Origin: CAYFYS01 sp965202905
Lineage (GTDB): Bacteria; Pseudomonadota; Alphaproteobacteria; MPNO01
Reading direction: 5' to 3'
Length of the DNA stretch: 64,000 nt
Assembly: GCA_965202905.1 (NCBI GenBank)
Contig: OZ241868.1
Span: forward strand, 2,232,001 to 2,296,000
Below are positions 52,933-62,949 of this stretch, in pieces. Position 1 is the first letter of the stretch. Each line of letters starts with the position of its first letter. The position numbers and the translations under genes were made by a program. Under the pieces are notes generated by a model. The model did not search any database. It was not told the origin of the DNA and worked only from the letters and a program-made list of their open reading frames with translations.

Positions 52933-54117
52933 ATGACAGAGGCCGTCATCGTATCGACCGCGCGGACGCCGATCGGGGTTGCGTATAAAGGCTCGCTCAA
53001 CAACATCAAGTCGCCCACCTTGATGGGCCACGCCATCTCCCATGCCGTCGAGCGCGCCGGCGTGGCGGGCGATGAGATCGATGACGTGGTCATCGGCTCG
53101 GTTCTGACCGCCGGCACGGCGGGCATGAACGTCGCCCGCCTGTCCTCGCTTGCCGCCGGGCTGCCCGTATCGGTTCCGGCGCAAACGATCGACCGGCAAT
53201 GCTCATCCGGCCTGATGGCCATCGCGACGGCGGCGAAGCAGATCATGGTCGACGGGCAGTTCATCGCCGTCGCCGGCGGGCAGGAGAACATCTCCGCGGT
53301 GCAGCACGACTATTTCAAATGGGCGCTCGACGAGAAGGATGAGAATGCCCAGGCCAACGCCGAGCATGTCTACATGCCGATGCTGCAGACCGCCGAACAC
53401 GTTGCCAACGCTTACCATGTCGGCCGCGATGCGCAGGATGACTATGCCGCATCGTCCCAGCGTCGGACCGCGGCCGCGCAGCAGGCCGGGCGATTCGACG
53501 ACGAGATCGTTCCCATCACGGCGACCCGTGCGATCAAGGACGAGGAAACCGGCGAAGTCGGCTACCGTGACGTCGCCCTGGACAGGGATGAAGGCAACCG
53601 CCCCGACACCACCGTCGAGAGGCTCGGACGATTGAGCCCGGTCATCGACGGCGGATCGATCACCGCGGGCAATGCGTGCCAGCTCTCCGACGGCGCCTCG
53701 GCCTGCGTGATCATGGAAGGCCGGATGGCGCAGAGGCGCGGGATCGAGCCCCTCGGCGTCTATCGCGGCATGGCGGTCGCGGGCAACCCTCCCGAGGAAA
53801 TGGGGATCGGCCCGGTCCTTGCGATTCCCAGGCTGCTCGATCGCGCGGGCCTGAAGATCGACGACATCGACCTTTGGGAGCTGAACGAGGCGTTTGCCTG
53901 TCAGGCGCTCTACTGCCGCGACAAGCTCGGCATCGATCCGGACAAGTACAACGTCAACGGCGGCTCGATCTCGATCGGACATCCCTACGGGATGACCGGG
54001 GCGCGGCTGGCCGGTCACGCCCTGATCGAGGGCAAACGACGAGGCGCGCGCCATGTCGTGACGTCGATGTGCATCGGCGGCGGCATGGGCGCGGCAGCCT
54101 TGTTCGAGGTGGCCTGA
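52933..54117 (+). CDS. Acetyl-CoA acyltransferase (thiolase)
   Basis: 394 residues. TEAVIVSTARTPIGVAYKG start, nucleophile DRQCSSGLMAIA, LWELNEAFACQALYCRD, NVNGGSISIGHPYGMTGARLAG, and C-terminal Cys motif VTSMCIGGGMGAAALFE. All catalytic residues (two Cys, two His) are present. Could work in beta-oxidation or in condensation. A GC-rich terminator hairpin follows the stop by 6 nt. Confidence 0.92.
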   Translation: MTEAVIVSTARTPIGVAYKGSLNNIKSPTLMGHAISHAVERAGVAGDEIDDVVIGSVLTAGTAGMNVARLSSLAAGLPVSVPAQTIDRQCSSGLMAIATAAKQIMVDGQFIAVAGGQENISAVQHDYFKWALDEKDENAQANAEHVYMPMLQTAEHVANAYHVGRDAQDDYAASSQRRTAAAQQAGRFDDEIVPITATRAIKDEETGEVGYRDVALDRDEGNRPDTTVERLGRLSPVIDGGSITAGNACQLSDGASACVIMEGRMAQRRGIEPLGVYRGMAVAGNPPEEMGIGPVLAIPRLLDRAGLKIDDIDLWELNEAFACQALYCRDKLGIDPDKYNVNGGSISIGHPYGMTGARLAGHALIEGKRRGARHVVTSMCIGGGMGAAALFEVA

Positions 54118-54123
54118 CCGCCC

Positions 54124-54150
54124 GGCGCCGCCGGGCTCGCCGGCGGCGCC
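54124..54150 (+). terminator. Hairpin after thiolase
   Basis: Perfect 11-bp stem GGCGCCGCCGG / CCGGCGGCGCC with a 5-nt loop, 6 nt after the thiolase stop. No U-run, as common in GC-rich genomes. Confidence 0.6.
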
Positions 54151-54162
54151 CCGGCCGGCTGA

Positions 54163-54310
54163 TGCCCGAACCGGAGATCCTCGAAGTCACCTGCCTCGTC
54201 CAGCAACTCGACGACGACGATCTCGAGGAGTTCGGCGGATACCGCCCCTCCGACGGCCCGCCGCCGGGCGCCGGCGCTACCCGGCCGTGGACCAACCGAC
54301 GCACCGGGCG
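54163..54310 (+). pseudogene. Mu gpF-like internal fragment
   Basis: CLVQQLDDDDLEEFGGYRPS and GPPPGAGATRPWTNRRTGR align with CSVVQLGDEDLERFGF and GPPPDSLFTRPWTNKRTG of the gpF-like gene at 9388-10704. Only about 45 residues remain. The 213-bp repeat follows 200 bp downstream, the same order as at 11 kb. Confidence 0.6.
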
Positions 54311-54509
54311 CAACCGCACAACCTCGATGCAGCCCGACGGAGGTGGAAGAGGATCGAGCGAAAAGGGCGAATGGCGCCGGGCGGGTCGTAAACCCCGCGC
54401 TCGCCCGAAGGCATGAGAGGATTGCGGATTGCTTCCGGCGCCGCCGCCACTCCAAGCGCCGCCGGCCTCGATCTCAAGACCGAAGATTCAGGAGGCCAAA
54501 TGGACGGCC

Positions 54510-54722
54510 GATCCGACCCCGCGAAACCGCCCGGATTTACCGCCGTTTCAGCGCCCCTGAAACGCCCCGAAAACCCCCGTCCGAGCCCCGTCCGAGCCCG
54601 GATTCGCAAAGACTTCCGTCCGCCCCGAACCCCCGCCCGATCGCCCCCGACCCCTTGAGTTTCCGCCCTCTTCCGCCTTCTTCCCGCCCTCTTCCGGATT
54701 CACAAAGACTTCCGTTCCCCCA
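54510..54722. repeat. 213-bp dispersed repeat, copy B
   Basis: Second copy of 11262-11474, with scattered substitutions. It truncates the antitoxin-like reading frame next to it. Confidence 0.75.
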
Positions 54723-54734
54723 CAGCGGACCGGC

Positions 54735-54817
54735 CATTGCCCGCCGCCCGCGTGCGAAGCCGTCTCTTTACTTACGTCCTCGTCCAGATTGCGGATCGTG
54801 ATGCTCGCCACGGCCAT
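54735..54817 (-). pseudogene. FitA/VapB-type antitoxin remnant
   Basis: MAVASITIRNLDEDV is the typical ribbon-helix-helix start of FitA-like antitoxins. A duplicated GTAA shifts the frame, after which KRRLRTRAAGNGRS continues the family pattern in another frame; the rest is replaced by the 213-bp repeat. No toxin gene is found nearby. Confidence 0.55.
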
Positions 54818-55160
54818 GCCCCGCCCGTACCGGCCTGTGTCCCACGCAGTACTTGCGATGCAATCAAGCTGTCGTTCTCGCTTAACTTCTGGCCTGTCCG
54901 GTGCATCCGGCCGTGCGCAAATGCCGCACGTCCATCGGCACGGCGCGCGTCACCGTTGCCGATGGCCCCGTCCGGCTCCCATTCGGATACGGGCCCGGCT
55001 TCGTGCAGGCGCCCGCATCGGTCGCCTCCGCACTGCGCTCGACACGTCTATTTACGTCTATGACCCCTTGAGGCCGTCGGATGTTCCGACCGATGACGGT
55101 GTGCGGGGCTCAACTGCCCCCGGACTCCATGCGGAGTTCCTCTCGCCACGCCGATAGCCG
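54818..55160. other. No gene seen
   Basis: 343 bp between the antitoxin remnant and the RND gene. Translations on both strands are unremarkable. A plus-strand ALDTSIYVYD phrase resembles the start of PIN toxins but is too short to claim. Confidence 0.4.
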
Positions 55161-58100
55161 CTACTGCTCGGGCGCCGGCCGGAGTTCCCCGGCGGTCGGC
55201 CAGACCGCGCCGTGCGTCGGGATCCGGTAGAGGAGCGTGTAGAGGGCCGGAACGAAGCCCAGCGTGAGCACGGTTCCGATCACCAGCCCGAAGGCGATGA
55301 CGCTTGCCATCCCGTAAAACAGCGCACCGCCGGACAGGATCAGCGGGACCAGGCCCAGCACCGTCGTCAGCGTGGTCATCAGAATCGGGCGCAGTCGCGC
55401 CAGACAGGCCGAGACGACGGCCTCAAGAGGCTCGCGGCCGGCTTCAATCTCGGTCTGGAACCGGTCCATCAGGACGATGCCGTTATTGATCAGGATGCCC
55501 GCCAGAGAGAACAGGCCCAGCAGGACCATGAAACCGTAAGGCGCGCCCATCACAACCAGCCCCAGTGTGGCGCCAATCAGGATCAGGGGAATCGTGGCCA
55601 GGATGATGCCGCCTTTGCGGATCGAGTTGAACTGCCCGATCAGCAGGACGACGATGCCGGCAAGCGCCAGCGGCAGGAACCGGAACAGCTTTCCATTGGC
55701 GTCAGCCTGATCCTCGAGCTCGCCGCCCACCTCCCAGCGATAGCCCGCGGGCAGATCGAGCGCGGCCAGGGCGGGCTCGACGGCTGCAAGCAGCCGCGGC
55801 GCCGGCAGGTTCGGATTGCGCGCCTCGACCGTCAGCGTGCGCTGCTGATCGCGGCGATGGATAAGCCCGAACCGCCATTGCGGCCGCACCGACGCCACCT
55901 GGCCCAGGTTTATGAACGCGTCCCGCGCCGTGGAATAGATTCTGACACGCTGAAGCGCGGCGAGTGAAAAGCGTAAGCCCTCCGTTCCGCGCAGCACGAC
56001 CGGGATTGCGTTTTCCCCTTCGCGAAAGATGCTGATCTCCTCTCCCGCATAGGTCGCGTTGAGCGAGCGCGCGACATCCTGAGAGGTCACCCCGGCGCGG
56101 CGCGCCCGGGTCTGGTCGACATCTATCAGGAGCTTGAGGATCTTGTTTTCCCAGTCATGCTTGACGCCCACCGTGCCCGGCACCGTATGGAACGCCGCGA
56201 GGACCCGCTCGGCCCGTTTGAAGAGCACGTTGCCGTCGGGCCCGATCAGCCGGATCTGGACGATCCCGGGCTCCGTCGAGCCGAACCACATTCGCTTCGC
56301 GTCTGCGCGCGCGGTCGGAAGCCGCTGGTCCAGGAAAGCGTTGACCCGGTCCCGGACGGGCCCGACATCGTCGACACTGCGCGTGTTGACCAGCGCGAAC
56401 GCGCGGTGCGGGGCCGGATCGACGGGGCTGAGCGCCAGGAAAAAGCGCGGGCCGCCGAAGCCCACATAGGCGACATGGCCGGTGATCTCGGGATTCGCGT
56501 CCTTGTCGGCCAGCCAGGCGGTCAACTTTCGGAGCTCGCGCCCGGTCTCCCGCGCGTCGGTTCCGGTCTCGAAATCCAGATGGATGAGGAACTGATTCCG
56601 ATCGCCGAGGGGAAAGAACTCGGTCTTGACGGCGCCCAGTATGTAAACCGCGCCGGCCAGCAGGCCGATCAGCGCCGCGATCGTTACCACGCGCGCGCGC
56701 AGCGCGAGCCGGAGAATCGGCCGATAGAGGCGATATATCAGCCCGCCATAGACCGCGTTCGCCCGCTCGCCCGAGCGGTCCGCCTCGTCCCGCGGCCGCA
56801 GCTTCAGGAACCATGCGCACATTGCCGGCGTCACGGTCATCGACAGCAGCCAGGAGCCCAGCAGCAGCAGGGCCACGACCTGGGCGAGCGAACGGACGTA
56901 ATCGCCCGCACTGCCCTCGATCAGCGCAATCGGCATGAAGGCGAAGATCGTCGTCAGGGACGATGTCAGCAGCGGCACCGCAAGGCTGCGGACCGACGCG
57001 ACGGCGGCCTGGAAACGCTCCATGCCGCGCTCCATCCGAACCCGGATGTCCTCGGCGATCACGATGCCGTTGTCGACCAGCAGCCCCAGCGCGATGATCA
57101 TGGCCGCGATCGACATCCGCTGCAGTTCGATGCCGGAAAAGCGCATCGCGACGATGCCGAGCAGCATCGTCAGCGGCACGAAAGAGCCGACGATCAGCCC
57201 GGTCCGGAGCCCCAGGAACACCATCACCACGGCCAGCACGATCGCCAGCGTCTGATAGACGTTGGAAACTGCGTCTCCGACGGCGGCCCGGATCAGATCG
57301 GGCTGAAACGTCGCGTAGTCGAGCACGTAGCCGATCGGAAGCTCCTGTTCGACCGCCCGCAGCAGCGCGGTCAGCCGCTCCCCGAAGGCGATGTTGTTGG
57401 TGCCCTCGATCGTCGAGACGGCGAGGACGATCGCCGGGCGGTCGTTATAGAAGGCGGGGAATTGCGGAGGATCGGCATAGTCACGGCGGACGGTGACCAC
57501 CTCGTCGAGTCGAAGAACGCGGTCGGTGCCGGGAATCCGGAAGACGACCGCGGCGATCTCGGCCACCGAATCGAAGTTTCCCGAGGGCTCCAGGATCACC
57601 CGCCGGCCGTCGGCGACGATCTCTCCGCCGGGCTCGATGATGTTCTGCTGCGCCAGCACACCGAAGATCTCCTGTGGCGAGACGCCGAACTCTGCGAGCC
57701 TTGCGGGCTCCGTCTCGAGGTAGATCCGCTCGCCTTGACTCCCCAGGATCTCGACCTTCTTGACTCCCTTGAGCGTGTAAATCCGCTCCCTTGTATCGCG
57801 GGCGACTTCGCGCATTTCGGCCAGCGAGAAACCGTCGGACCACAGCGCGATGGTCGCGATTGCGGTCAGGCCCACCTCGTCGTTGACGAAAGGCCCCTGC
57901 GTTCCCTCCGGCAGCTCCGGCTTGACGTCACTTGCCTTGTTGCGGATATCCTGGAAAACGGGGTCGAGCGCGCCGACATCGTCGCGGATGGTCAACTCGA
58001 TCTTGACCGATCCGGTCTTTGAGACCGAGGCGATCTCGTCGATCGCGGCAATCTCGCGCATTGCCGCCTCGATCGGCTCGGCGATCAGGTCCTCGATGCG

Positions 58101-58271
58101 CTCTGCGGACATCCCCCGGAACGACGCCGTGACGCTCGCCTGACGGATCGTAATCGTCGGGTCTTCCGCGCTCGGGTAGTTCAGATAGGTGGTGATCCCC
58201 ACGGCCGTGATGAGCGCGATCGCGATCACGGTGATCCGTGAGTTTTTCAGCGCGAGCCTAGCGGGGTTCAC
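55161..58271 (-). CDS. RND-family efflux transporter, HAE1-like
   Basis: 1036 residues from GTG (MNPARLALKNSRITVIAI). Twelve helices and two large periplasmic loops: TASFRGMSAERIEDLIAEPI, RDDVGALDPVFQDIRNKASD, GLLVDNGIVIAEDIRVRME (TM4 proton-relay Asp, second Asp replaced by Asn), SLAGILINNGIVLMDRFQTE. Pumps drugs or metabolites with the lipoprotein adaptor encoded 34 nt upstream. No TolC gene in the window. Confidence 0.9.
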   Translation of the reverse strand: MNPARLALKNSRITVIAIALITAVGITTYLNYPSAEDPTITIRQASVTASFRGMSAERIEDLIAEPIEAAMREIAAIDEIASVSKTGSVKIELTIRDDVGALDPVFQDIRNKASDVKPELPEGTQGPFVNDEVGLTAIATIALWSDGFSLAEMREVARDTRERIYTLKGVKKVEILGSQGERIYLETEPARLAEFGVSPQEIFGVLAQQNIIEPGGEIVADGRRVILEPSGNFDSVAEIAAVVFRIPGTDRVLRLDEVVTVRRDYADPPQFPAFYNDRPAIVLAVSTIEGTNNIAFGERLTALLRAVEQELPIGYVLDYATFQPDLIRAAVGDAVSNVYQTLAIVLAVVMVFLGLRTGLIVGSFVPLTMLLGIVAMRFSGIELQRMSIAAMIIALGLLVDNGIVIAEDIRVRMERGMERFQAAVASVRSLAVPLLTSSLTTIFAFMPIALIEGSAGDYVRSLAQVVALLLLGSWLLSMTVTPAMCAWFLKLRPRDEADRSGERANAVYGGLIYRLYRPILRLALRARVVTIAALIGLLAGAVYILGAVKTEFFPLGDRNQFLIHLDFETGTDARETGRELRKLTAWLADKDANPEITGHVAYVGFGGPRFFLALSPVDPAPHRAFALVNTRSVDDVGPVRDRVNAFLDQRLPTARADAKRMWFGSTEPGIVQIRLIGPDGNVLFKRAERVLAAFHTVPGTVGVKHDWENKILKLLIDVDQTRARRAGVTSQDVARSLNATYAGEEISIFREGENAIPVVLRGTEGLRFSLAALQRVRIYSTARDAFINLGQVASVRPQWRFGLIHRRDQQRTLTVEARNPNLPAPRLLAAVEPALAALDLPAGYRWEVGGELEDQADANGKLFRFLPLALAGIVVLLIGQFNSIRKGGIILATIPLILIGATLGLVVMGAPYGFMVLLGLFSLAGILINNGIVLMDRFQTEIEAGREPLEAVVSACLARLRPILMTTLTTVLGLVPLILSGGALFYGMASVIAFGLVIGTVLTLGFVPALYTLLYRIPTHGAVWPTAGELRPAPEQ

Positions 58272-58305
58272 CGCCTCGGTCTCCGTGGCCAGCGGGACTC
58301 CAACC

Positions 58306-59406
58306 TTACTCTCCCAACAGCTTCACGCGCTGGCCGTCACGCAGGAAGCTGACGCCCGCTGCGGCGAGAATGTCGCCGGGGGCGACGCCCTCGGTGATTT
58401 CCACAAAATTCTCGGCGACGCTCCCGCTGCCCCGGATCGGCACCTTGCGCACCTGGCCCGCCCTGGAGTCGTACTTGAACAGATAGCCCTGAGCCGCGTC
58501 GTCGCCGGCCGCGATCGCCGTCAGCGGGACCAGAAAACCGCGCCGCTCCGCGCCCCCGGACAGGACGACGCCGATTTCGGCCGCCATGCCGGCGATCAGG
58601 CCGTCCCGGTTCTCCAGCAGCGCGGCGGTGACCGGCACCGCGTTGGCCGATCCCGATGTGGCGCCGATTTCGGTGATCCGCCCGCGGCAGCCGCAGCCGG
58701 TGACGGTCGAGACGTCGACCGTTACCGGCGCGCCCAGCGCGACCCGCGAGATCGCCGTGTCCGGGATGGACAGATCGACTTCGAGCGCGCCTTCGGAGTC
58801 GATCCGGAAGATGACATGGCCCGCCGCGGCCTCCTGGAACGGCTCGACATCGCGGCCGGCGACCACGCCGTCGAAGGGCGCGGCGAGCCGGGTCTTGGCA
58901 AGGTCGCGTCTGGCGCTGCCGAGCCGCGAGCGGGCGAGGGCGAGATCGGCGCGCGCCGCATCGAACGCCGCCGCGGCCTGGTCGAGCGCTGAGCGAGCGA
59001 CCCAGCCGCGCTCGAAGAGCTTTTTCTTGCGATCGTGCTCCGTCCGCTTTTCGGCGAAGCCCGCCTGTGCCGAGGCGACCTGGGACTGCGCGGCCTGGAC
59101 ATCGAGCTTGAACGGCTTGGGATCGAGGCTGGCGAGCACCACGCCGGCCTTGACCCGCTCGCCCTTCCTGACGGTCACGGTCGCGACCGTTCCGGAGACC
59201 GCGAAGCTCAACGCCGAGGTGTTGGAGGCCACGATCTTTCCCGAATACCGGCGCACGTCTCCGCCGGCCGGCTCGGCCACGTAATACGGCTTGATCGCGC
59301 GGACGCGCTCGACCTCCCTTGCCGGTTCGTCCTCGCAACCGGCAAGGGACAGCGTGAGCGCGCAGAGCAGGCCCGGCCAGATCGTGTGAGCAGGTGCGCC
59401 TTGCAT
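58306..59406 (-). CDS. RND periplasmic adaptor (membrane fusion) lipoprotein
   Basis: 366 residues with lipobox LSLAGC. Barrel-sandwich hybrid (GTVATVTVRKGERVKAGVVLASLD and TRLAAPFDGVVAGRDVEPFQ) flanking a helical hairpin (QAAQSQVASAQAGFAEKRTEHDRKKKLFERG), then beta-barrel and membrane-proximal domains. Links the RND pump to an outer-membrane channel. Same operon as the pump. Confidence 0.9.
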   Translation of the reverse strand: MQGAPAHTIWPGLLCALTLSLAGCEDEPAREVERVRAIKPYYVAEPAGGDVRRYSGKIVASNTSALSFAVSGTVATVTVRKGERVKAGVVLASLDPKPFKLDVQAAQSQVASAQAGFAEKRTEHDRKKKLFERGWVARSALDQAAAAFDAARADLALARSRLGSARRDLAKTRLAAPFDGVVAGRDVEPFQEAAAGHVIFRIDSEGALEVDLSIPDTAISRVALGAPVTVDVSTVTGCGCRGRITEIGATSGSANAVPVTAALLENRDGLIAGMAAEIGVVLSGGAERRGFLVPLTAIAAGDDAAQGYLFKYDSRAGQVRKVPIRGSGSVAENFVEITEGVAPGDILAAAGVSFLRDGQRVKLLGE

Positions 59407-59462
59407 GTTCGACCCCGATCAGTGTGGCATCGCGCACCGCCCGGTTGCCGGCGCCGGGCGGC

Positions 59463-60251
59463 CTAATCCGCGCCGAACCTGGCCTTCTGCTTCTGCAGGA
59501 AGGCCTCCATCCCCGCTTTGGCGTCCGCGCTGGTCTGGGTCAGGGCCGAGGCGACGGCCTCGGTATAGAGCCCGCCGGTCATCGACATGTCGGCGATGCG
59601 CTCGATGCCCAGCATGATCACGTCATTGACCAGCGGTGCGTTGCTGGCGACCGCCTCGCCGAGCTCGACCGCCTTGTCCAACGCCTTACCGGCGCCGACC
59701 AGGTAGTGCGACAGGCCCAGCGACTGGCCCTCGGCGGCATCGAGCCGGCGGCCGGTGAGCATCATCTCGGTCGTCCGCCCGGCGCCGATGATGCGCGAGA
59801 CCCGCACCGAGGCGCCGCCGCCGACGAAGATGCCGCGCTGGCCCTCGGGTAACTGGTAGATCGCCGACGGCTCGGCGACGCGGACATGCGTGGCGACCGC
59901 GATTTCCAGCCCGCCGCCCATCACCGCGCCGTGCATGGCGGTTATCACCGGCAGGCCGCCGAACTGGATCCTGTCGAGCGTGCGGTGCCAGAAGCGGGAC
60001 GCCGCGAGCGCCTCCTTGACGTCGCGCTCCTTGTGCTCGGAGAGGTCGAGGCCTGCGCAGAAATGATCGCCGGCGCCGGCCAGCACGACGGCGCGGGCAC
60101 CCTCCGGCGGCGCGTTGAAGAACCGGTCGACGTCTTCTATCATCGCCATTCGAACGGCGTTTCGCTTCTCCGGCCGGTTCAACGTCAGCACGGCGATCCG
60201 CCCGCGCATCTCGAAGGCCAGGAACTCGGACTCGAAGGTCGCCACGCTCAT
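59463..60251 (-). CDS. Enoyl-CoA hydratase/isomerase family protein
   Basis: 262 residues from MSVATFESEFLAFEMRGRIA. Crotonase motifs: LNRPEKRNAVRMAM, GAGDHFCAGLDLSEH (oxyanion hole), MHGAVMGGGLEIAVATHVRV with a catalytic Glu, and GGGASVRVSRIIGAGR. Adds water to or isomerises a CoA thioester. Divergent from the SDR gene, 90 bp away, with which it could share a pathway. Confidence 0.88.
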   Translation of the reverse strand: MSVATFESEFLAFEMRGRIAVLTLNRPEKRNAVRMAMIEDVDRFFNAPPEGARAVVLAGAGDHFCAGLDLSEHKERDVKEALAASRFWHRTLDRIQFGGLPVITAMHGAVMGGGLEIAVATHVRVAEPSAIYQLPEGQRGIFVGGGASVRVSRIIGAGRTTEMMLTGRRLDAAEGQSLGLSHYLVGAGKALDKAVELGEAVASNAPLVNDVIMLGIERIADMSMTGGLYTEAVASALTQTSADAKAGMEAFLQKQKARFGAD

Positions 60252-60341
60252 CTCCGCTTTGCGCCACCCGATCCGAGCTATAAGGACAGTGGGCCGTGGT
60301 GTAAACTGACCCTCGCGGCGATTACGGTGGGGACGACCGGT

Positions 60342-61103
60342 ATGCGGATCAAGGATGTAGCGGCGCTGGTGACGGGCGGCGCATCGGGGCTGGGCGAGGC
60401 GACGGCCAAACGGCTGGCCGGCGCCGGCGCGAAAGTCGCGGTCATCGACCTGAATGCCGACGGCGCCAAGGCGACCGGCGAAGCGCTGGGCGGGATCGGC
60501 GTGTCCTGCGACGTCGCCTCGCCCGGGGCCGTCGAGGCCGCGCTCGCCGAGATCGGCGATGCGGTGGGCACGCCGCAGATCCTGGTCAACTGCGCCGGCG
60601 TCGGCCCGGCCGAGCGCATCGTCGGGCGCGCCGGCCCGATGGCGCTGGAGAACTTCGCCCGGGCGATCAACGTCAACCTGATCGGCACCTTCAACGTCAT
60701 GCGGCTGGCCGCGGCCGGGATGGCCGGGACGGAGCCGCAGGAGACCGGCGAGCGCGGGGTGATCGTCAACACCTCCTCGGTCGCGGCCTTCGAGGGCCAG
60801 ATCGGCCAGGCCGCATATTCGGCGTCCAAGGGCGGGGTCGCCGCGCTGACCCTGCCCGCCGCGCGCGAGTTCGCCCGCGCGGGCATCCGGGTATGCGCCA
60901 TTGCGCCGGGCATCCTGGAGACCCCGATGTTCGACGGCGTGCCGGATGCGGTCCGCGAGGGGCTGCTCGCGCTCACCCAGTTCCCGCCGCGCCTGGGCAA
61001 TCCCGACGAGTTCGCCCAGCTTGTCCAGCATATCGTCGAAAACACGCTGCTGAACGGCGAGACCATCCGGCTCGACGGCGCGGTCCGCCTGCCGCCGCGC
61101 TGA
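60342..61103 (+). CDS. SDR, 3-hydroxyacyl-CoA dehydrogenase type II-like
   Basis: 253 residues. TGGASGLGEATAKRLAGAGAKVAVIDL (NAD-binding), NCAGVGPAERIVGRAG, NTSSVAAFEGQIGQAAYSASKGG (Ser, Tyr-x-x-x-Lys) and IAPGILETPMFDGVPD, matching the HSD10-like 3-hydroxyacyl-CoA dehydrogenases. Fits with the divergent enoyl-CoA hydratase and the thiolase at 53 kb as a beta-oxidation set. Confidence 0.88.
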   Translation: MRIKDVAALVTGGASGLGEATAKRLAGAGAKVAVIDLNADGAKATGEALGGIGVSCDVASPGAVEAALAEIGDAVGTPQILVNCAGVGPAERIVGRAGPMALENFARAINVNLIGTFNVMRLAAAGMAGTEPQETGERGVIVNTSSVAAFEGQIGQAAYSASKGGVAALTLPAAREFARAGIRVCAIAPGILETPMFDGVPDAVREGLLALTQFPPRLGNPDEFAQLVQHIVENTLLNGETIRLDGAVRLPPR

Positions 61104-61125
61104 TCGGCGACAGGAGGCGCCCGAG

Positions 61126-61578
61126 ATGGCAAAGGCGCCGAAGAAGGCCCGCGCACTGGGCATCAACCATGTCGTGCTGGAAGTCGGCAACATCGAGGAG
61201 GCGCTGGAGTTCTACGGCGCCATCTTCGACTTCGAACTGCGCGGCAAGGGCGAGACCAACGCCTTCATTGACATGGGTGATCAGTTTCTGCAGTTAACCG
61301 AGAACGCCGACCGGGCACCCGATCGGAAGCGGCATTTCGGTTTTGTCGTCGACGACCGCGGGCCGATCCGCGCGGCGCTCGAGACGCTCGGCGTGCCCCT
61401 GATCGGCGACCGGCTCAACTTCCGCGACCCCTGGGGCAACCGCGTCGAGGTCGTGCCCTATGACGACATTCAGTTCACCAAGGCCGGCCATGTGCTGAAG
61501 GGCATGGGGCTCGACCGGCTGGAGAAGACGCCCAACGCCATCGAACAGCTCGAAAAGAAAGGCATGGCGCCTGGCTGA
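61126..61578 (+). CDS. VOC family protein
   Basis: 150 residues. NHVVLEVGNIEEALEFYGAIF, then FIDMGDQFLQLTENADRAPD, FGFVVDDRGPIRAALETLGV and FRDPWGNRVEVVPYDDIQF. Metal-binding VOC fold; substrate unknown. RBS AGGAGG upstream; 22 nt after the SDR stop, so probably one operon. The next 234 bp hold no gene. Confidence 0.82.
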   Translation: MAKAPKKARALGINHVVLEVGNIEEALEFYGAIFDFELRGKGETNAFIDMGDQFLQLTENADRAPDRKRHFGFVVDDRGPIRAALETLGVPLIGDRLNFRDPWGNRVEVVPYDDIQFTKAGHVLKGMGLDRLEKTPNAIEQLEKKGMAPG

Positions 61579-61812
61579 GGGTCCGGCCCGAAAAGATTTG
61601 AGCGATTTCAGAACGACCGGGGTCGCAACATGTGGACTGAACTCACTCGCCGTCGGTATGAGCGATCGGGCTTACGGGCCGGTTGCCCGCGGCGGATTCC
61701 GGCGCGGGACTTCCCGCCCCGCCGCCGTCCCGATTCCGGACGCGCCGGGCAGACGCAACGGTCTCACGGTCGCTTCACGGACATGGTCTTCGACGCCTTC
61801 GGCGCAGCACCT

Positions 61813-62949
61813 TCACGAGGCCCACACCCGGTCGGCCACTTCAACGAGCCGGGCGAGCTTGCGCTCGACCTCCCCCATTGAGAACTGTCCGGACCCGACA
61901 TTGCTCGAGAATCCGCATTGAGGGCTCAGGCCCAGCCGGTCAATGTCGATCGTCCGGCTCGCCTCGTCAATTCGCGCCATCAGCTCGTCCACGCTCTCCA
62001 CCTCGGCTACCTTGGTGGATAGAAGGCCCAGCACCGCCTTCCTGGGAGCGGGTATGTGCCGCAATGGCGCAAAATCTCCGGCCCGCGGGGTGTCGTATTC
62101 CAGGAAAAACCCGTCAACGTCGAGCCGGTTGAACATGCGGTCCGCGATAGCCTCGTAGCCGCCATCGGCCATACCGTGGCCCATATTGCCGCGGCACATA
62201 TGGACGCAGATCGTCATGTCCGCGGGGCGATCCGATATCGAGGCGTTGATCGCGTCGATGTAGGCGTCGATGAGCCGCGCGGGATCCTCGCCCCGCCGAC
62301 GCACGATTTCCTGGTTGGCCGGGTCGCACAGCAGGGAAAGCGGCACCTCGTCCATCTGCAGATAGCGACAGCCCTGACTGGCAAGCTCGGCAACTTCCTC
62401 GCGATAGGCGCGGGTGACGTCGCCGAAAAAAGCGTCCATATCAGGGTACGCCGTGCGGTCGATCCCGCGGTCGCCTCGAAAGAAATGAGTGACCGACGGG
62501 GTCGGCAGGTTCGCCTTGGGCATTCCCTTGGTCGTCGATTTCAACAGCGCGAAATGCTCCGCCGCCATTGCGGTTCGCCGGCGCACCGCGGCGACGGTTT
62601 CGGGCACCGGGGTAGCCTTTCGGGTCGAGCCGTCGAATAGAGTGAATGTGAAGTCGGCCTCGTAACGTTCCTGCGTGAAGCCGTCGAAATGCTCGAATGG
62701 CGCATCGCGCCACGACGCGCGGCGGAACTCGCCGTCCGTGATGGCGCCGATACCGATGCGCTCTTGCAGGGCGATGGCCTCGCGAATACACTCGTCCTCG
62801 ACCGCGCGTAGATCGGCGGGGGACATAGTGCCGGCGGCGTGCGCCTGACGCGCGCCGATCAGGCGCTCCGGTCTGGGCAGACTGCCGATGTGCTCGGCGC
62901 GATACGGCGGTTTGCCTCGCGATATCTGTTCAGCCATCGGTTGCCCCAT
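61813..62949 (-). CDS. MetE C-terminal-like (cobalamin-independent methyltransferase family) protein
   Basis: 378 residues. YRAEHIGSLPRPERLIGARQ, AITDGEFRRASWRDAPFEHFDGF, QMDEVPLSLLCD, zinc ligands ICVHMCRGNM (His-x-Cys) and LSPQCGFSSNVG (Cys). Much shorter than full MetE; such single-domain proteins are often found with catabolic monooxygenases and may act on methylated or sulfur compounds other than homocysteine. Divergent from the luciferase-like gene. Confidence 0.85.
   Translation of the reverse strand: MGQPMAEQISRGKPPYRAEHIGSLPRPERLIGARQAHAAGTMSPADLRAVEDECIREAIALQERIGIGAITDGEFRRASWRDAPFEHFDGFTQERYEADFTFTLFDGSTRKATPVPETVAAVRRRTAMAAEHFALLKSTTKGMPKANLPTPSVTHFFRGDRGIDRTAYPDMDAFFGDVTRAYREEVAELASQGCRYLQMDEVPLSLLCDPANQEIVRRRGEDPARLIDAYIDAINASISDRPADMTICVHMCRGNMGHGMADGGYEAIADRMFNRLDVDGFFLEYDTPRAGDFAPLRHIPAPRKAVLGLLSTKVAEVESVDELMARIDEASRTIDIDRLGLSPQCGFSSNVGSGQFSMGEVERKLARLVEVADRVWAS

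Noticed and set aside
50362..53199. 945-codon minus-strand open frame
   Set aside because: Antisense to the amidohydrolase, EamA and part of the thiolase, with low-complexity translation; shadow frame.
55000..55160. PIN-domain toxin near ALDTSIYVYD
   Set aside because: Only a ten-residue resemblance, wrong orientation relative to the antitoxin remnant, and no acidic catalytic residues after it.
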